From Sipunculus nudus (taxonomy: Eukaryota; Annelida; Sipuncula; Golfingiida; Sipunculidae): a stretch of DNA of 64,000 bases. Location of the stretch: assembly GCA_026874595.1 (NCBI GenBank), contig CM049306.1:78212142-78276141 (forward strand), read 5' to 3'. This document shows positions 22,453-34,421 of the stretch, in pieces (position 1 is the stretch's first letter; each line of letters opens with the position of its first letter). Both the position numbers and the translations under genes were made by a program. The notes below the pieces were generated by a model. That model made no database searches. It saw nothing but the letters and a program-made list of their open reading frames with translations, and had not been told where the DNA came from.

Positions 22453-24150
22453 CTGGGGTGTATATGTTCATTCGGATACGATGCCATGTTTTATTCCATT
22501 GTATTGGACATCTTGAGTGTGGACAAACAGGTGGTAAACTTTACAATATTGGTTGGTAGTATGCATAACCTTTATTCCTCAGACATAACTTTTTTTTATT
22601 GCAATTGTCTCTTTTATAAGTTTTGTTCTCAGATGTGAGAAATGTTCTTAGTCTGTCAATATCCAAGTTTTCAGTGTTCAAAAACGGGCATAGGATAAGA
22701 ATTTTATTGTCAATTTAGAAATGTGGAGAGATTTTTGAAACTTACATCAATTTTACAAAACATATATAAAATTATTTTAATCATTTTCATTATAAACTTA
22801 TATTAAACAATCTTGTACATAACGGGAACTTATCAATTGATATCAAAATAGTATTCATAAAATAATAATAATAAAATATATCAACACTGATGTACTTTAT
22901 AGTTTTTATTATATAACCATAAGATGTAATAAGGTATTGAGAAAACAAATGTTCCTTAAATTTAAAAAAAATATCAAACCTTATTTAACATTATTCAAGA
23001 TGCTGAAAGAGGTTCTGCAAAATTGATACTGTAAAATAACAGAAAGGTAGTAATGACTAATTTTAAAAGAATATGTATATAAGTTCACTAGATAACACAT
23101 GTGCTTGTAATATGAGCTCTTTCAAATTATTGTAGTACTAGTATGAGTTTATAGCATTGTAGGCTACACAAGGTCTAGAATGTCAAAAACCTAGGCAGCT
23201 GACAATGTTGACTGCAGATTATCTAAGTCTGCACAGCCGACCCAGACACTTCGTTTATGAAATGGAATTTTCGGTCTGCTCTGTATATAGTTAAGTATGG
23301 TCAATTCTTTTCTTGTGTGTGTGTGTTATTGAAATATACACTATTAAAATGCTAACTGGCTGGTGAAAATAAGTCTAGGTACATTTCAGAATATGCACAT
23401 GGATTCATTTTTGTGAGTTGTGAATGTAGATGTCGCAATATTAATAAACAATTTATCTGTCTCTTACCAGCAAAAATGCCTTTGTGTATCCAAGTTCAAG
23501 TAATCAAAAGTCAGATAGTGCCAGCAAGCCAACTGCTTGGTAGCCGAAAGCTTGGGGATAGGACACCGGAACTAGCTGGTCTAAACAAAGGTATGATCTT
23601 ATAACCTTCAACTCCCTGCTAGGTAGCTTATTTGGCTGAGGCATGTCCAGTACGCCTTTGTAATTAGCACCTGTAGAACAGCTGACCCCTGTTTGCCTTA
23701 ACAAGAGGCATATACTAGGCAATCAGTTGACAAGAACCAAGTCTGATCAGCCTTATTTACTGATATACTTCATGACTAAGTAGGTCATAGGAAGTAATAA
23801 AAGGTAATATGTATAACTCTATCACTTTGCCTTTTGTATTTATGACTATTACTATTATAGCTCATTTTTTTTAGTTTATTACAATTATTATTGATTGAAC
23901 AAAAACTGTAATAGTCAATTACTATTACACTTATTACTATCACCCCATGTTTGATCCTCATTACATTGAAACAGACAAGAATGAGTTAAGTTCATTTAAT
24001 CGTTGCTAGGCAAGTGCGCCAGTGCTCATGAAATATCCAGTTTTCAACTAAAAAGTGTTGTGTTTTTTCATATTATTGTCTTATGATTTTTTTATGACAA
24101 TAAACGAATGTGTATGATAATGGAACGATAACGATATAACTCAGAATATA
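22453..24150. other. Intervening AT-rich sequence, no gene seen
   Basis: No recognised block except weak similarity to the array's gcaagt-cgccagtgctca block near 24010. ORFs here (for example 23413-23604) lack supporting features. Confidence 0.4.
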
Positions 24151-25744
24151 TGATGAATATTGACCGAGTTATTGACCGAGAAATCCTCCAAAGGGCCACC
24201 TACAGTCATCCGAAGTTGCCGCCCATTTATACAACACAAAAGAAAATACGTGTGTACTCAGAAGAACGTTCAATTTGATATCGTCTGTCAACATGGACAG
24301 TAATATCTGACAGCGGGATCAAAGATAAGGAAATTAGAATAATATAGGAATTAAACTGTTAATTTTATAGCAACAAAATAGTAGTGTGGTTTGTTTCCCT
24401 GAAAGATAGATTCTATTTTAAGGACAACAGAAATCCCCATTAAACGCGTCATGAAAAACACCGGATAAAACATTCTCGGTAATGGGCTAATGTACATTGT
24501 ACGCAAAGAAACCTTCGCACTCATAGTCGACGTAAAGACTCAATGCTACTTCTGGCTGAAGCGGGAAAATTCCTAGCTGCAGATACAGTTTTAGTATAAT
24601 ATCATTAAAGATGCTTGTACCACAGATACATGTGTAGGTTTCAAAACTATTTTAATTTCCAACAAACGATGGGACAGGGGAGTGATTTGCCATGTGAAAT
24701 AGCATAAAGTGATAATTATATCTTCAATGTTGTTTTGTTAATTTGCCGATTATTGTGTTTAAGTTACCAAAAGCAGTCTCTTTATAATAATGTAGGAACT
24801 CTATTTTATCGCATTAGTTGTTGCAGTATGGTATTCTCCAGCATTCGCTGGTTCCTTTCTGCATTTGAGGAATAAAGGTAATGAATAACCAAATATGTCA
24901 TCCTCTTTCGGGACCCAGTGTTTATTGCTATTATAATGTAAGCCACTGACAGTGTTCTTGATATATCCATCGCTCTTGGATAAGACAACACTTTTTTTGT
25001 CCGTCTTGTGTCACCTAAGTTCTGATGACTTGGGATACATACGAAAATCCCCACTATATTGTCTTGCTTAACTGTATCTTGCTTGTATCCCTCTTAAGCC
25101 CAAGGAGAGTGGTAGTTGATTTAGGAGGAGTGAAGTGGAATGTCAAGGGATGTTATCCTGTGTATATTAAGGGGATATATTTCAGTTAAACAAAAATAAG
25201 ATCCTTTCAGACCAATATTAAATTATTAAACCCTTAAACATAGCCTGTGGAGTATAGATATATGAATAATTATGGTTTAATCACCTCAGATACTCTTAAC
25301 ATATGAACATGAAATACATATTTTGTCGCAATTTGTCCATTATACACTTATTCGTAAATATTTAACATTGTTAATGCCTAATCGGTCACAAATTACGCGA
25401 GAGAGCCTCCTTTCCCCTATCGCATATCTTGATCGAGATACTGTCAATTAAGTATGTACAACTATATTTGAATTTAATACTCATAGCTCTAGGTATTTGG
25501 GACCGTTGAATAGATAATTCATCAACATGAATGACTCCCAAATATTATTTCTAAACTGACTTGACATGATTAGTTCTTTCCTTTCATGTTTTATAACGTC
25601 TACACTGAGGATGACCTAATCCCACTATTTATTACATTATGCTAACATACCACTTCTTATGATTTGATTATCGCGAAATGAATCGTGTGTTTTTGTTTAA
25701 TAGGATTTTATTTTTAATTTCTCTGGTCAGCTACTTCCTTGTAT

Positions 25745-26610
25745 GTGCTGAATGTAGACCGTGGTCGCCGATCAGAGTATTGAGATGAGAGAATAGGGGA
25801 TTCAATAGCGGTAACCGGGTGCGAGGTAAGCCATTGTATCACGGCCATGGTTCCCTGCCTCTTTAGTATTTAGACTGCTCGTGAATATAGAGGGGCCATA
25901 GGAGAAAAAGCCGGCCGAGGCACTGTATTAGACTTATGAATATAAATGAGCCTCCAGGGAAGAGATGTATTTAAGGAGAGTTGCATACTCAGTGGGGAGA
26001 CACAGTCTGTGAAGTCTGCAGAGTTCAGAAGCCAGCCAGCCGCCCGTTAGAGAGGTGCTTTCCGCCGATGTCCAGAGATACTGTCGGCCATTGTCCAGAG
26101 GCGCTGCAAGCCAGTGTCCAGAGATACTGCCAGCCGATGTCCAGAGGTGCTGCCAGCCTATGCCGAGAGGGGCCAACAGGCAGTGCATGTCCAGAGGCGC
26201 TGCCAGCCGGTGTCGAGAGAGGTGCTGCCATCGGTGTCCAGAGAGGTGCTGCCAATAGGGGTCAAGTGCCGCAAATCGGTTTCAAGCACCGCCAGTCTGT
26301 TTGGGTCCTGTATTGCCATTTCAGGAGGTCTAGAGATATAGAGACTGCTTAACCGGACTCTGTGTTTTTACTTAAGTTTTATTTAGTGTGTATTCAGTGT
26401 ATTTAACGTGGCGTGAGGCGTAACAGGCTTGAGCCCCTCTCTAGTTGTTGGTTTTGAATTCTGAACTTTTAATTTCAATTTAATATATATTACTTGTTGC
26501 TTAGCCACTGTCGTGGTTGCGCCATCAATAAACGCACCATCTCTACTTTACCATGTTAAATCAAAGGCACCAGGTGCATCACTTGGCAAGGGCAACTTTA
26601 TTCCAAGGGC
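25745..26610 (+). mobile_element. LTR-like element with VNTR, copy 1
   Basis: About 0.87 kb starting tgtgctgaatgtagaccgtg. It contains a TATA-like gaatataaatgagcctcc near 25938, a 23-24-bp tandem repeat, and an aataaacgcaccatc poly(A)-like segment near 26526. A diverged copy occupies the equivalent place in another array unit (40997-41880). Promoter-then-poly(A) architecture suggests a solo LTR, but no TG..CA boundaries with target duplication, primer site or reverse transcriptase were identified. Confidence 0.45.
26048..26270 (+). repeat. 23-24 bp minisatellite (VNTR)
   Basis: About ten tandem variants of gtccagaggtgctgccagcc. Because the unit is near a multiple of 3, all frames stay open and give repetitive ORFs (25934-26352 on both strands). 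These are by-products, not genes. Confidence 0.85.
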
Positions 26611-27938
26611 AACAGAAAGGGTTATGTTTATCGTGTGACATAGATGAACATTTGTTCTCCAGTTTTCACTGGCGCCTAACTGCTCAGATTTTTATTGGCG
26701 GGATGTGCTAAAGTGACTTAGTTATACATAAGCTGGAATTTTTGTGTTCTCTCGGTTCTCACTTCAACAGTCCCAGTCTATGGAAAGGATTACCTAAAAA
26801 GGCAGCTGGCAGAATATATGACAGAAAATACTCCTCACTAAAATGCGATTTAATTAACGTTATATTAAACAATGTTATAGAATGGAGATACCGCCTTGAA
26901 TTTTCCTTTGTGACGGGGCAGGAAATAACCTGTGGCTATATAAATGTAACAGGCTTTGCTGCTACTTCAGGGTGAAGGGTTTAATATTTTCTACATGCAT
27001 GTTGCAAAGTATGACAATCTAGAATTAAGCAGTGTGACTTATTTTGGCTATCATATATATAACAGGAATTTCTACAGAAAGTATTTAGTAAAATTATATT
27101 ATTCATTGAATTAAAAACTGCTGAAGTTAACATTTTTGTTCATATCAATATATCAATATCATTAAATCAATGTTTTTCTGTGTGCGAATGTTAGATTCCA
27201 TTTGTTCCGTCAGTTCTTATGGAAATAACCCAGTCTTAGGAAGTAATAATCTAAGAATTAGTTGTGCATCAAACGAATGTAATTACTGCCTACAATGCAA
27301 CTCATTATAAATATGTCATCGTTTCTCATCAATTAATAGTTCAGGTATATAACCAGGAACGGTCTGATGGTCACGGTCCAAAAAAAAAAATAAAGGCTTA
27401 GAAAACGTCGCAGCAACCTGAAACATTTCCACAAATATGCTAGTAGAGTGCTAGGAATGTAGTAGACTACTGCCTGCAAAGCCACTTATTATTAATATAT
27501 AATCGTTTCTCTACAATTAATCATACAGACACATAACGAAGAACCGAAACTTATGGCCTCACGGTGAAGGTCCAAATATATATAAAGGCTTAGAAAACGG
27601 GGCCTCAGCACCCTGAAACACACAAATGTGCTAGTACAGTGATATTAGTGTAGTAGACTTTACATTACTCTTGCATTCAGAAGTACGGAACAGAAAATAA
27701 TGGGAGACCCCGGACCCGAGGTTACATTTTGATATTAAGGGTATATTATTTTGTTTCTAAGACACTTAATTTAATCCGAACAGAAGTGGCTCCGCTCCCT
27801 CTAACACCTCCCCTAGTTGTATCATGTTATATATCTATGAACACAAAAATCCTCTAGTTATGAATAATTTACCACCCCGACTAACTTAGTTGACTGTCAA
27901 TGAGTTACATCCTTTGATAAGCCCGTGTTAATATATAA

Positions 27939-28175
27939 CTAGTCTTTCAATAGCATGTGTCTATTAGACGGAGGACACTTCCCAGAAACTCTGTCAGTGA
28001 CAACACGAGCCAATTGTTGAAGCTCAAGAATATCTTGCTTGCGATTAATATATTCCCCAAACACAGTTTTATCATATAAAGGTCTACCCGAATACGAGGC
28101 TTCTACCAGAAAAAAACCTCCAGCTATAACCATGGCAAGTAACCACGTGCCGCATGTGCACTGTGAATGATCCAC
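27939..28175 (-). CDS. Small predicted secreted-peptide-like ORF, unrecognised
   Basis: 78-aa ORF. After a short polar start (MDHSQCTCG) comes a hydrophobic stretch WLLAMVIAGGFFLVEA (residues about 10-25) that looks like a signal peptide, with cleavage plausible after VEA. A 53-residue tail with one cysteine and no transmembrane segment follows (GRPLYDKTVFGEYINRK..). The block recurs in the array at 45775-46020 and 57115-57355. In the 45.8-kb copy, 2-bp and 8-bp length changes break the frame. In the 57-kb copy, poly-A/T expansions and a stop break it. So this is either the only surviving member of a peptide family or a chance ORF in a repeat. No family recognised. Confidence 0.3.
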   Translation of the reverse strand: MDHSQCTCGTWLLAMVIAGGFFLVEASYSGRPLYDKTVFGEYINRKQDILELQQLARVVTDRVSGKCPPSNRHMLLKD

Positions 28176-29742
28176 ATTCTCTGTATATCTTTAACTTCTC
28201 ACTGCGTGTCTGTTCAGGGACAACCTTCTTTCACATTGCCGCTGGCATCTCCTACGAGCTAAGGAAGTGATCACAAAAAGGAAGGTGAGTTATGAAAGGG
28301 AATATATAGACTAGTGTAATGTACATGTAGGCAGATAGGTGTTACTGTGGTTGAATTATACATAATTTGTCTTACCAGAAAAAAATAAATAATTTTGTCT
28401 GCTACTCATATCACATGATATACGTGCACTTATCAAGAATGTATATCGGCTTGAACTATCATAATCCATGTTAAAGAAAGCTACCCTATAATATTCTATG
28501 TAAAGAAATAGTATTTGTTTCCAAGTATTTGTTAAGGAGAATATTCTTCGATATATATACTTGGTTTGTGCAAAATCAACATAATTATTGAGTGATGTGT
28601 CGGATGCATCCTCATAACATGTTATTATCAAAGCTTCATGAGCTAAATAGAACCAATAGAACCAAGTGTTTAGAGGCAGAACTGCCAAAATGACCTAGTG
28701 TTTTTCTGTTATTGACATATTACATTTGTTTTATTACAATACTCGCATACTATGATAATGATATCATAGTGAGACGTCTGTGAATGATATTGATGCGCGT
28801 TGATATATGATTATCATTGACCGGGTTTTGAAAATTCTTCAAACAACCATCACCTGTCAACGGAAGTTGCGGCCCACTTGTACAACACAGTACGCGGATA
28901 CCCAGACAAATTTCCAGTCAGATATCGTCTGTCAACAGGGACACTGACATCTGAGAGCGCGATTCAGATAGAAGATGAGATTCCTAGAATGATGTAGGAA
29001 ATAAAACTGCAACTTTTATATCAAGCAAATGGGGTATTGTGTGTTTCCCAGAAAGTTAGATACTATTTTAAGGACAACGGAAAATCCCCATTAACTGCGT
29101 GAGACCACACGCAGACAAGTTTGGATAATGGATTAATGTTCATTGTTCGCGCCCTTATCGCTGACGTATGAAGGAAACGCCACTACTGAAATTCTTGGGG
29201 CGAGTTAAACAAGTTAAGCGTACCGAAAATGTTACAATGACTTTATTATGCATTGCCTGAGCCTGAAAGATATATAACATGTTTTTGTTATTTCATCTTT
29301 TTGATAATGCATAGGCATTGATTGACTCGGACAAAGGGAGACTTTAATATAATATTATTAGAAAATTATCATATATGACTGTACCGCAGGTATACGTTTG
29401 GGTTTCAGTGATTTGTATTTTGTAATTAGAGTTTGAATCTGAGAGGAAGGTGTTTTGTCAAGTAAATGGTGAATGCGTTTAACCATATTAAGTTAGATTT
29501 AATATGTAAGGACTCCGTTATTGTACAGGTTGTTCCTGATATGTTCCTTTCACTGATATGTGTGCCTCTGCTAGAAAGCATATATAGCACATTGGTCCTA
29601 TTGTTTTTAATGCTTAAATGGATTTTCTTTTCAATGGTGTGCAAAAGTCTTCTCTTTAGAAAAAATATAACTTCCTATATTCATGGACATGCATATATTT
29701 TTTTCTATGTAGTCTCCTTTCCTGTATTTCTGTTAGTCCTAG

Positions 29743-29743
<1 letters not shown>

Positions 29744-29787
<44 letters not shown>
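29744..29787. repeat. (GA)n microsatellite
   Basis: About 22 GA units inside the array's GA/GGAG block. The paralogous positions at 25110, 32252, 40360 and 52121 carry only gagag to gagagaga, while 49103 also expanded. Confidence 0.95.
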
Positions 29788-29789
<2 letters not shown>

Positions 29790-31920
29790 GATTTTGTGGT
29801 AAGCATACCGGGTGGACGGATATTTGTTCTGATTCTGTGTCTATTATTAAGATATAGTTCAGTGTAACCAGATGAAGAGGCTATCAGACATGTGACCAAT
29901 CAAATAATTTGGAGCCCATATAAATTAGCTTCTCTTATCTTCTACTATAATGGTTTAATTCGGCTTCAGTTACTATAACAGTTTTACTCAATAACAGAGT
30001 ACATAAACAATGTATTTTAACCCATGTTCACTTGTACCCCCGTTTTCAACGGGGCTAAAATGCTTAAATTGTTATTGGTGGGTTGTGTGTACGTGACTTA
30101 TTGACAAGCTGGGATATATTTGTATTGTCATTTTTTATGAGGACAGTCTTAAAATGGTGCCCACTAGACTTTAGCTACCGATAAACTAGACAGGATAAAT
30201 GAATATACGAGGTTTGAGATACCAGATGAAACCCTTTGAGTTGAATCGTCTGTTTAGATTCAAAAAGGCAAAGCATACATTACCAGAAAGCGTCCACATA
30301 ATCTTGTTTAACCATTGGTAATTCAACTGTGCATTGCAAAGCTAAGGGTACCATCATTAATATCCAAAACAGTTTTTGAACTCAGATTGGCACACATACG
30401 ACCATTGGTTGTTGACCTACATAAGCATAATATGCTCGATAAAACAAGTAAACTAGGTTGGAAGCTAAAATCTTATCTGATTGACTTTTTACTCTGTTAC
30501 TTTAACGATGGCACTATAACTATGGCCGGATTACTGATTTTTATTTTTCTTGATAAAATTAATTTTATTTTATGTACGAATCTTATATAATACTTTATTA
30601 TTAAACATTATTGGATGATTATACATGTTAGATTTCATTTGTTCAAAAAATGTATATACTGCCTGCGATCCATCCGGTGTATATCTTACTCTTTTCATCG
30701 CGTCTGTCTATAGACAGACAACCTTTTACCCTGAATTTTATTAAGGGCTACTCCTCCTTTCTCTGTCCCTTATCATCAAGAAAGTAGTTGAGCTTTAGAA
30801 CTGAACATTTTGATAGCTTAATCGTGCTGCAAGGTGTACTTATATATTGGTTTTTGCGATAAAATTACCCACAATATGCGGCGCTGGAGCAAATAAAATA
30901 ATTACTGTCCTGCTGATCTTATCACATCACTTGTAATTAAGCAAGATCATAGGTCCCTTTTAGATGTCATAGTCTGGGATTATAAGGCTAATCTACAAGG
31001 TACAAAATATATTGGAACGAGTATGTTATCTCTTAAGGCAATTTCATTAATGCTAATGCGACAGTGCTTATCACATTGGGTGATGTATATCGGTGACCCC
31101 TCATCAAATGGATACAGGGACAAACGGGTTGAATAATATCAAACAATATTTGCTTGCCGAGGGCAAGTACGCCAGTGCTCATAATAAAGATGCATGGGTT
31201 TAATAGAAATTACTTAGTTTACATAGATGTTAACAGTAAACGTGTCCTAATTTTTTTCTGTATGTGTCATATAGATTTTTTACTGGACGATTAATGTGTT
31301 TAAGTTCCCAGTTTCTTTATATTTTGTATGTAGGGGCTCCTTTATTGCAGTGATTATTACTTTATTTCATGTTTGCATATTTCGGCATTCACTGTTTCCT
31401 TTTCGCATTTGAGAAATTAAGGTAATCCATATCAGAATTAAGTAGTCTCTTTCGGGGAAAGTGTTTATTGCAATAATAATGTAAACCACTGACAGATACA
31501 AAATTTCTTGATGTATCAAACTACCCATCGCTCTTCCATAAGGCAACCCGTTTTCGTGTCTGTCTTTTGTTACCTAAATTCTGGTGAGTTGTCACGAATA
31601 CAAAGATCCCTACTATATAGTCTTGCTTAACTCTGTAGTTACCTGTTCCTGCTAAATAACTCAATTTGGCATTACTTATCAGTGTTAAATTTACAAAATA
31701 TAATAAAATAAAAATGCCACAATCGTACAGGAAGAGGAGTGCAACTGTGACTGAATATGATTGATGCTGCGCACTTAGCTTTGAGACTGCATATATGGCT
31801 CTTTCTAATATTCGTGGATAACGGTCAGTCTTGTAATTTGTTAGACCTCCTACATAAACACGAATTATCACGATACCACAATATGCAAAAAACACCTATA
31901 TTCTTTCAAACGCTATAACA

Positions 31921-31923
<3 letters not shown>

Positions 31924-31968
<45 letters not shown>
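31924..31968. repeat. (TA)n microsatellite
   Basis: Alternating TA tract in the array. Confidence 0.95.
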
Positions 31969-31972
<4 letters not shown>

Positions 31973-34368
31973 TATGCATAGTTGCTTATGAAAGGAATTA
32001 GATTTCTTTATCATATCGGGTATAGTACAGATTAATAAGCACTATTAATATGTTAAGAAGTTACTTTAAGTAGGCCTCCGCTCTAACAGTTTTTATAACA
32101 TATTGGTCCTAAAATATTTTCATTGCTTGAATAGTTTTCTTTTCCACGGTGTACAAAGCTTTTCTCTGTGAAATAAATATAATTTCCTATTCGTTGACAG
32201 ACGTAGATTATTTTTATTCATTCTCCTTTACTGCATCCTGCCAAAGCCTCGGAGAGAGATAGTTTTTTAGGAGGAGACGCACCTGGAGGAGGGGAAAGAC
32301 AGGAGTTTTATTTTGGGTATTTTATGGGGATATATTTCAAACAAACTAGACTAAGATGCTTTCAGACCAATATTAATTTACACGAAACCCTTATATTTTG
32401 GATCCTGTGACCTTTATTTAAAAATCCTATAGCCTTCTATTATGATGAGATTCGACTACGATTGCAATAACATAATGGTTACCTTTCATTATATCTACGC
32501 ATATAACATACAACTCTTTATATTATATCAATGTTAACATGCTTTAATAAATAGAGCAACTCTGTATTAGAAGACATAGCCATTTGTATCCCATTTTTAG
32601 GCTACACTGCATATTTTTTTTATTTGTGGCGGGTTGTATGAAAGTGACTAGGTCATATAAGCTGTGATGCATTTCTTATCAGTCATTAGAAAAATGTTAT
32701 CCCCAGAAAGTTTCTCATCCAGCAGATTTATTATCCTGCCCTATGGCAACCCATTATTGACACACTAGCATGACTTTAAAACAAACCATTGCCAAAATTG
32801 CAAATGGATTACCGGGAGCCGATATACCCATTTACACGGAAGAAAAATCGACAATCAAGAATTAGTATAGACACTTTAAAATTTCGAGGCTTCTCACATT
32901 ACAATGTTTTTGCCGAAAATAAATAAAACATTATGACGTTCAGTTAATTGAAGTGTTGTTGTTGTTGCTGTAACACTAGATGCATATTGATATGTTCGAC
33001 ACTGGATATTTTGAAGGCACCGTACACGAGCTTGTAATTTACACAGATTAGGTCATAATGACGTAATAACCCATGTTGTGGTAGACATTTGGAAGGGCTT
33101 ACTATGTGCAGCCTTTGCAAGTTCATTACCAGTGATTATAATACTTCTTTTAATTGAAAGTTTACTTCTGGTTTTATTGTTTGAAATGATGTTTTTGGAA
33201 GGTAGCTTTGAGAATATTGACCACAATGACGTTATCATGAGGTATCCATTTCGATTTAACCAGAATCATATTGGAGAGTAAGATAGCAGTTCAGTGTAAA
33301 GATTGTGATTTGTGCCCTGTAACGCATCCCCATTTCAGAGATTGCTTTAATTTGGCGGTCTCAAAAATGCAATGAAATGTGTGAAAAATATGGCCATCAG
33401 TCAATATCAGGATAAATAACACATTCTCAAACTCAAAACCCTTAGCGGAAGATTTAAAAATAGGGTAAACATATATAAATAATTGAAATTACAAACGGCG
33501 CCACTATAATTCAGCAACTGATCAAACTAGATATGATTAATGAATATATGCCTACAAGATTTGAGGAAACAAGATTAATCCTCTAGGGGCGATTCGTCTG
33601 TTCAAAGCTATGAGTCAGAGAGACTAAATAATAATACATATTAACAGAAAGCGTCCGTTTGATCATGTGTAGTCATTGGTACGTGACGGAGGCATTACAC
33701 AGCTTGGGGTACCAGCTGTCATTCGTATAAAAATAGCTTTTGAACTCAGTTTGACACACGTATTGATATGACCAATGATGATTGATCTACATCAGCAAGT
33801 CCATTTCGATTGAACATCTAAACTAAGTTGAAAGCTGAAATATTATCTGACTGAGATTGAGTTATGCTGTTATTTAAATGACGGGTACCCTGTATGGCAG
33901 GATTGAAGAATGAATGATTGGATTAAAATGATGTTTAATTATATTATATTTTCCACTCATAGAATTTATTGATTAATTAACATTATTACTTCCTTATCGA
34001 ACCTGAAGCACGTGAATCCCTGATGCACCATTAACCTCATCATCCGCTTTTGTTCCAACAGTCGTGTACATAAATAGCAGATAGTTCACCTTTTGCACAT
34101 ATTTAGCTAGACTGAGCACTGGTTACCTCCTTAAGCACAGATACCACTATGTATGTCACCATACGAAACAGGTATTTTTTCTTATCCGATAAATATGAAA
34201 CATTGTTATACGGTACTTTGTTTGGTAAAGCATGTTTCTATCTTACCTACTGAGGTAATGATATCCATAGTAAATTACTCATTTTTCAAATCAAACTTAA
34301 TTTGCAATAGTTCGTCTCTGTATGGACTTTAAGTAGGCTTTTTTTCTCTGCTGTTTAATTAACTGACG

Positions 34369-34370
<2 letters not shown>

Positions 34371-34415
<45 letters not shown>
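34371..34415. repeat. (TA)n microsatellite
   Basis: Alternating TA tract in the array. Confidence 0.95.

Positions 34416-34421
<6 letters not shown>

Noticed and set aside
25934-26352. Overlapping repetitive ORFs on both strands (SRGAAS.. type)
   Set aside because: By-products of a 23-24 bp minisatellite; the same holds at 41186-41648.
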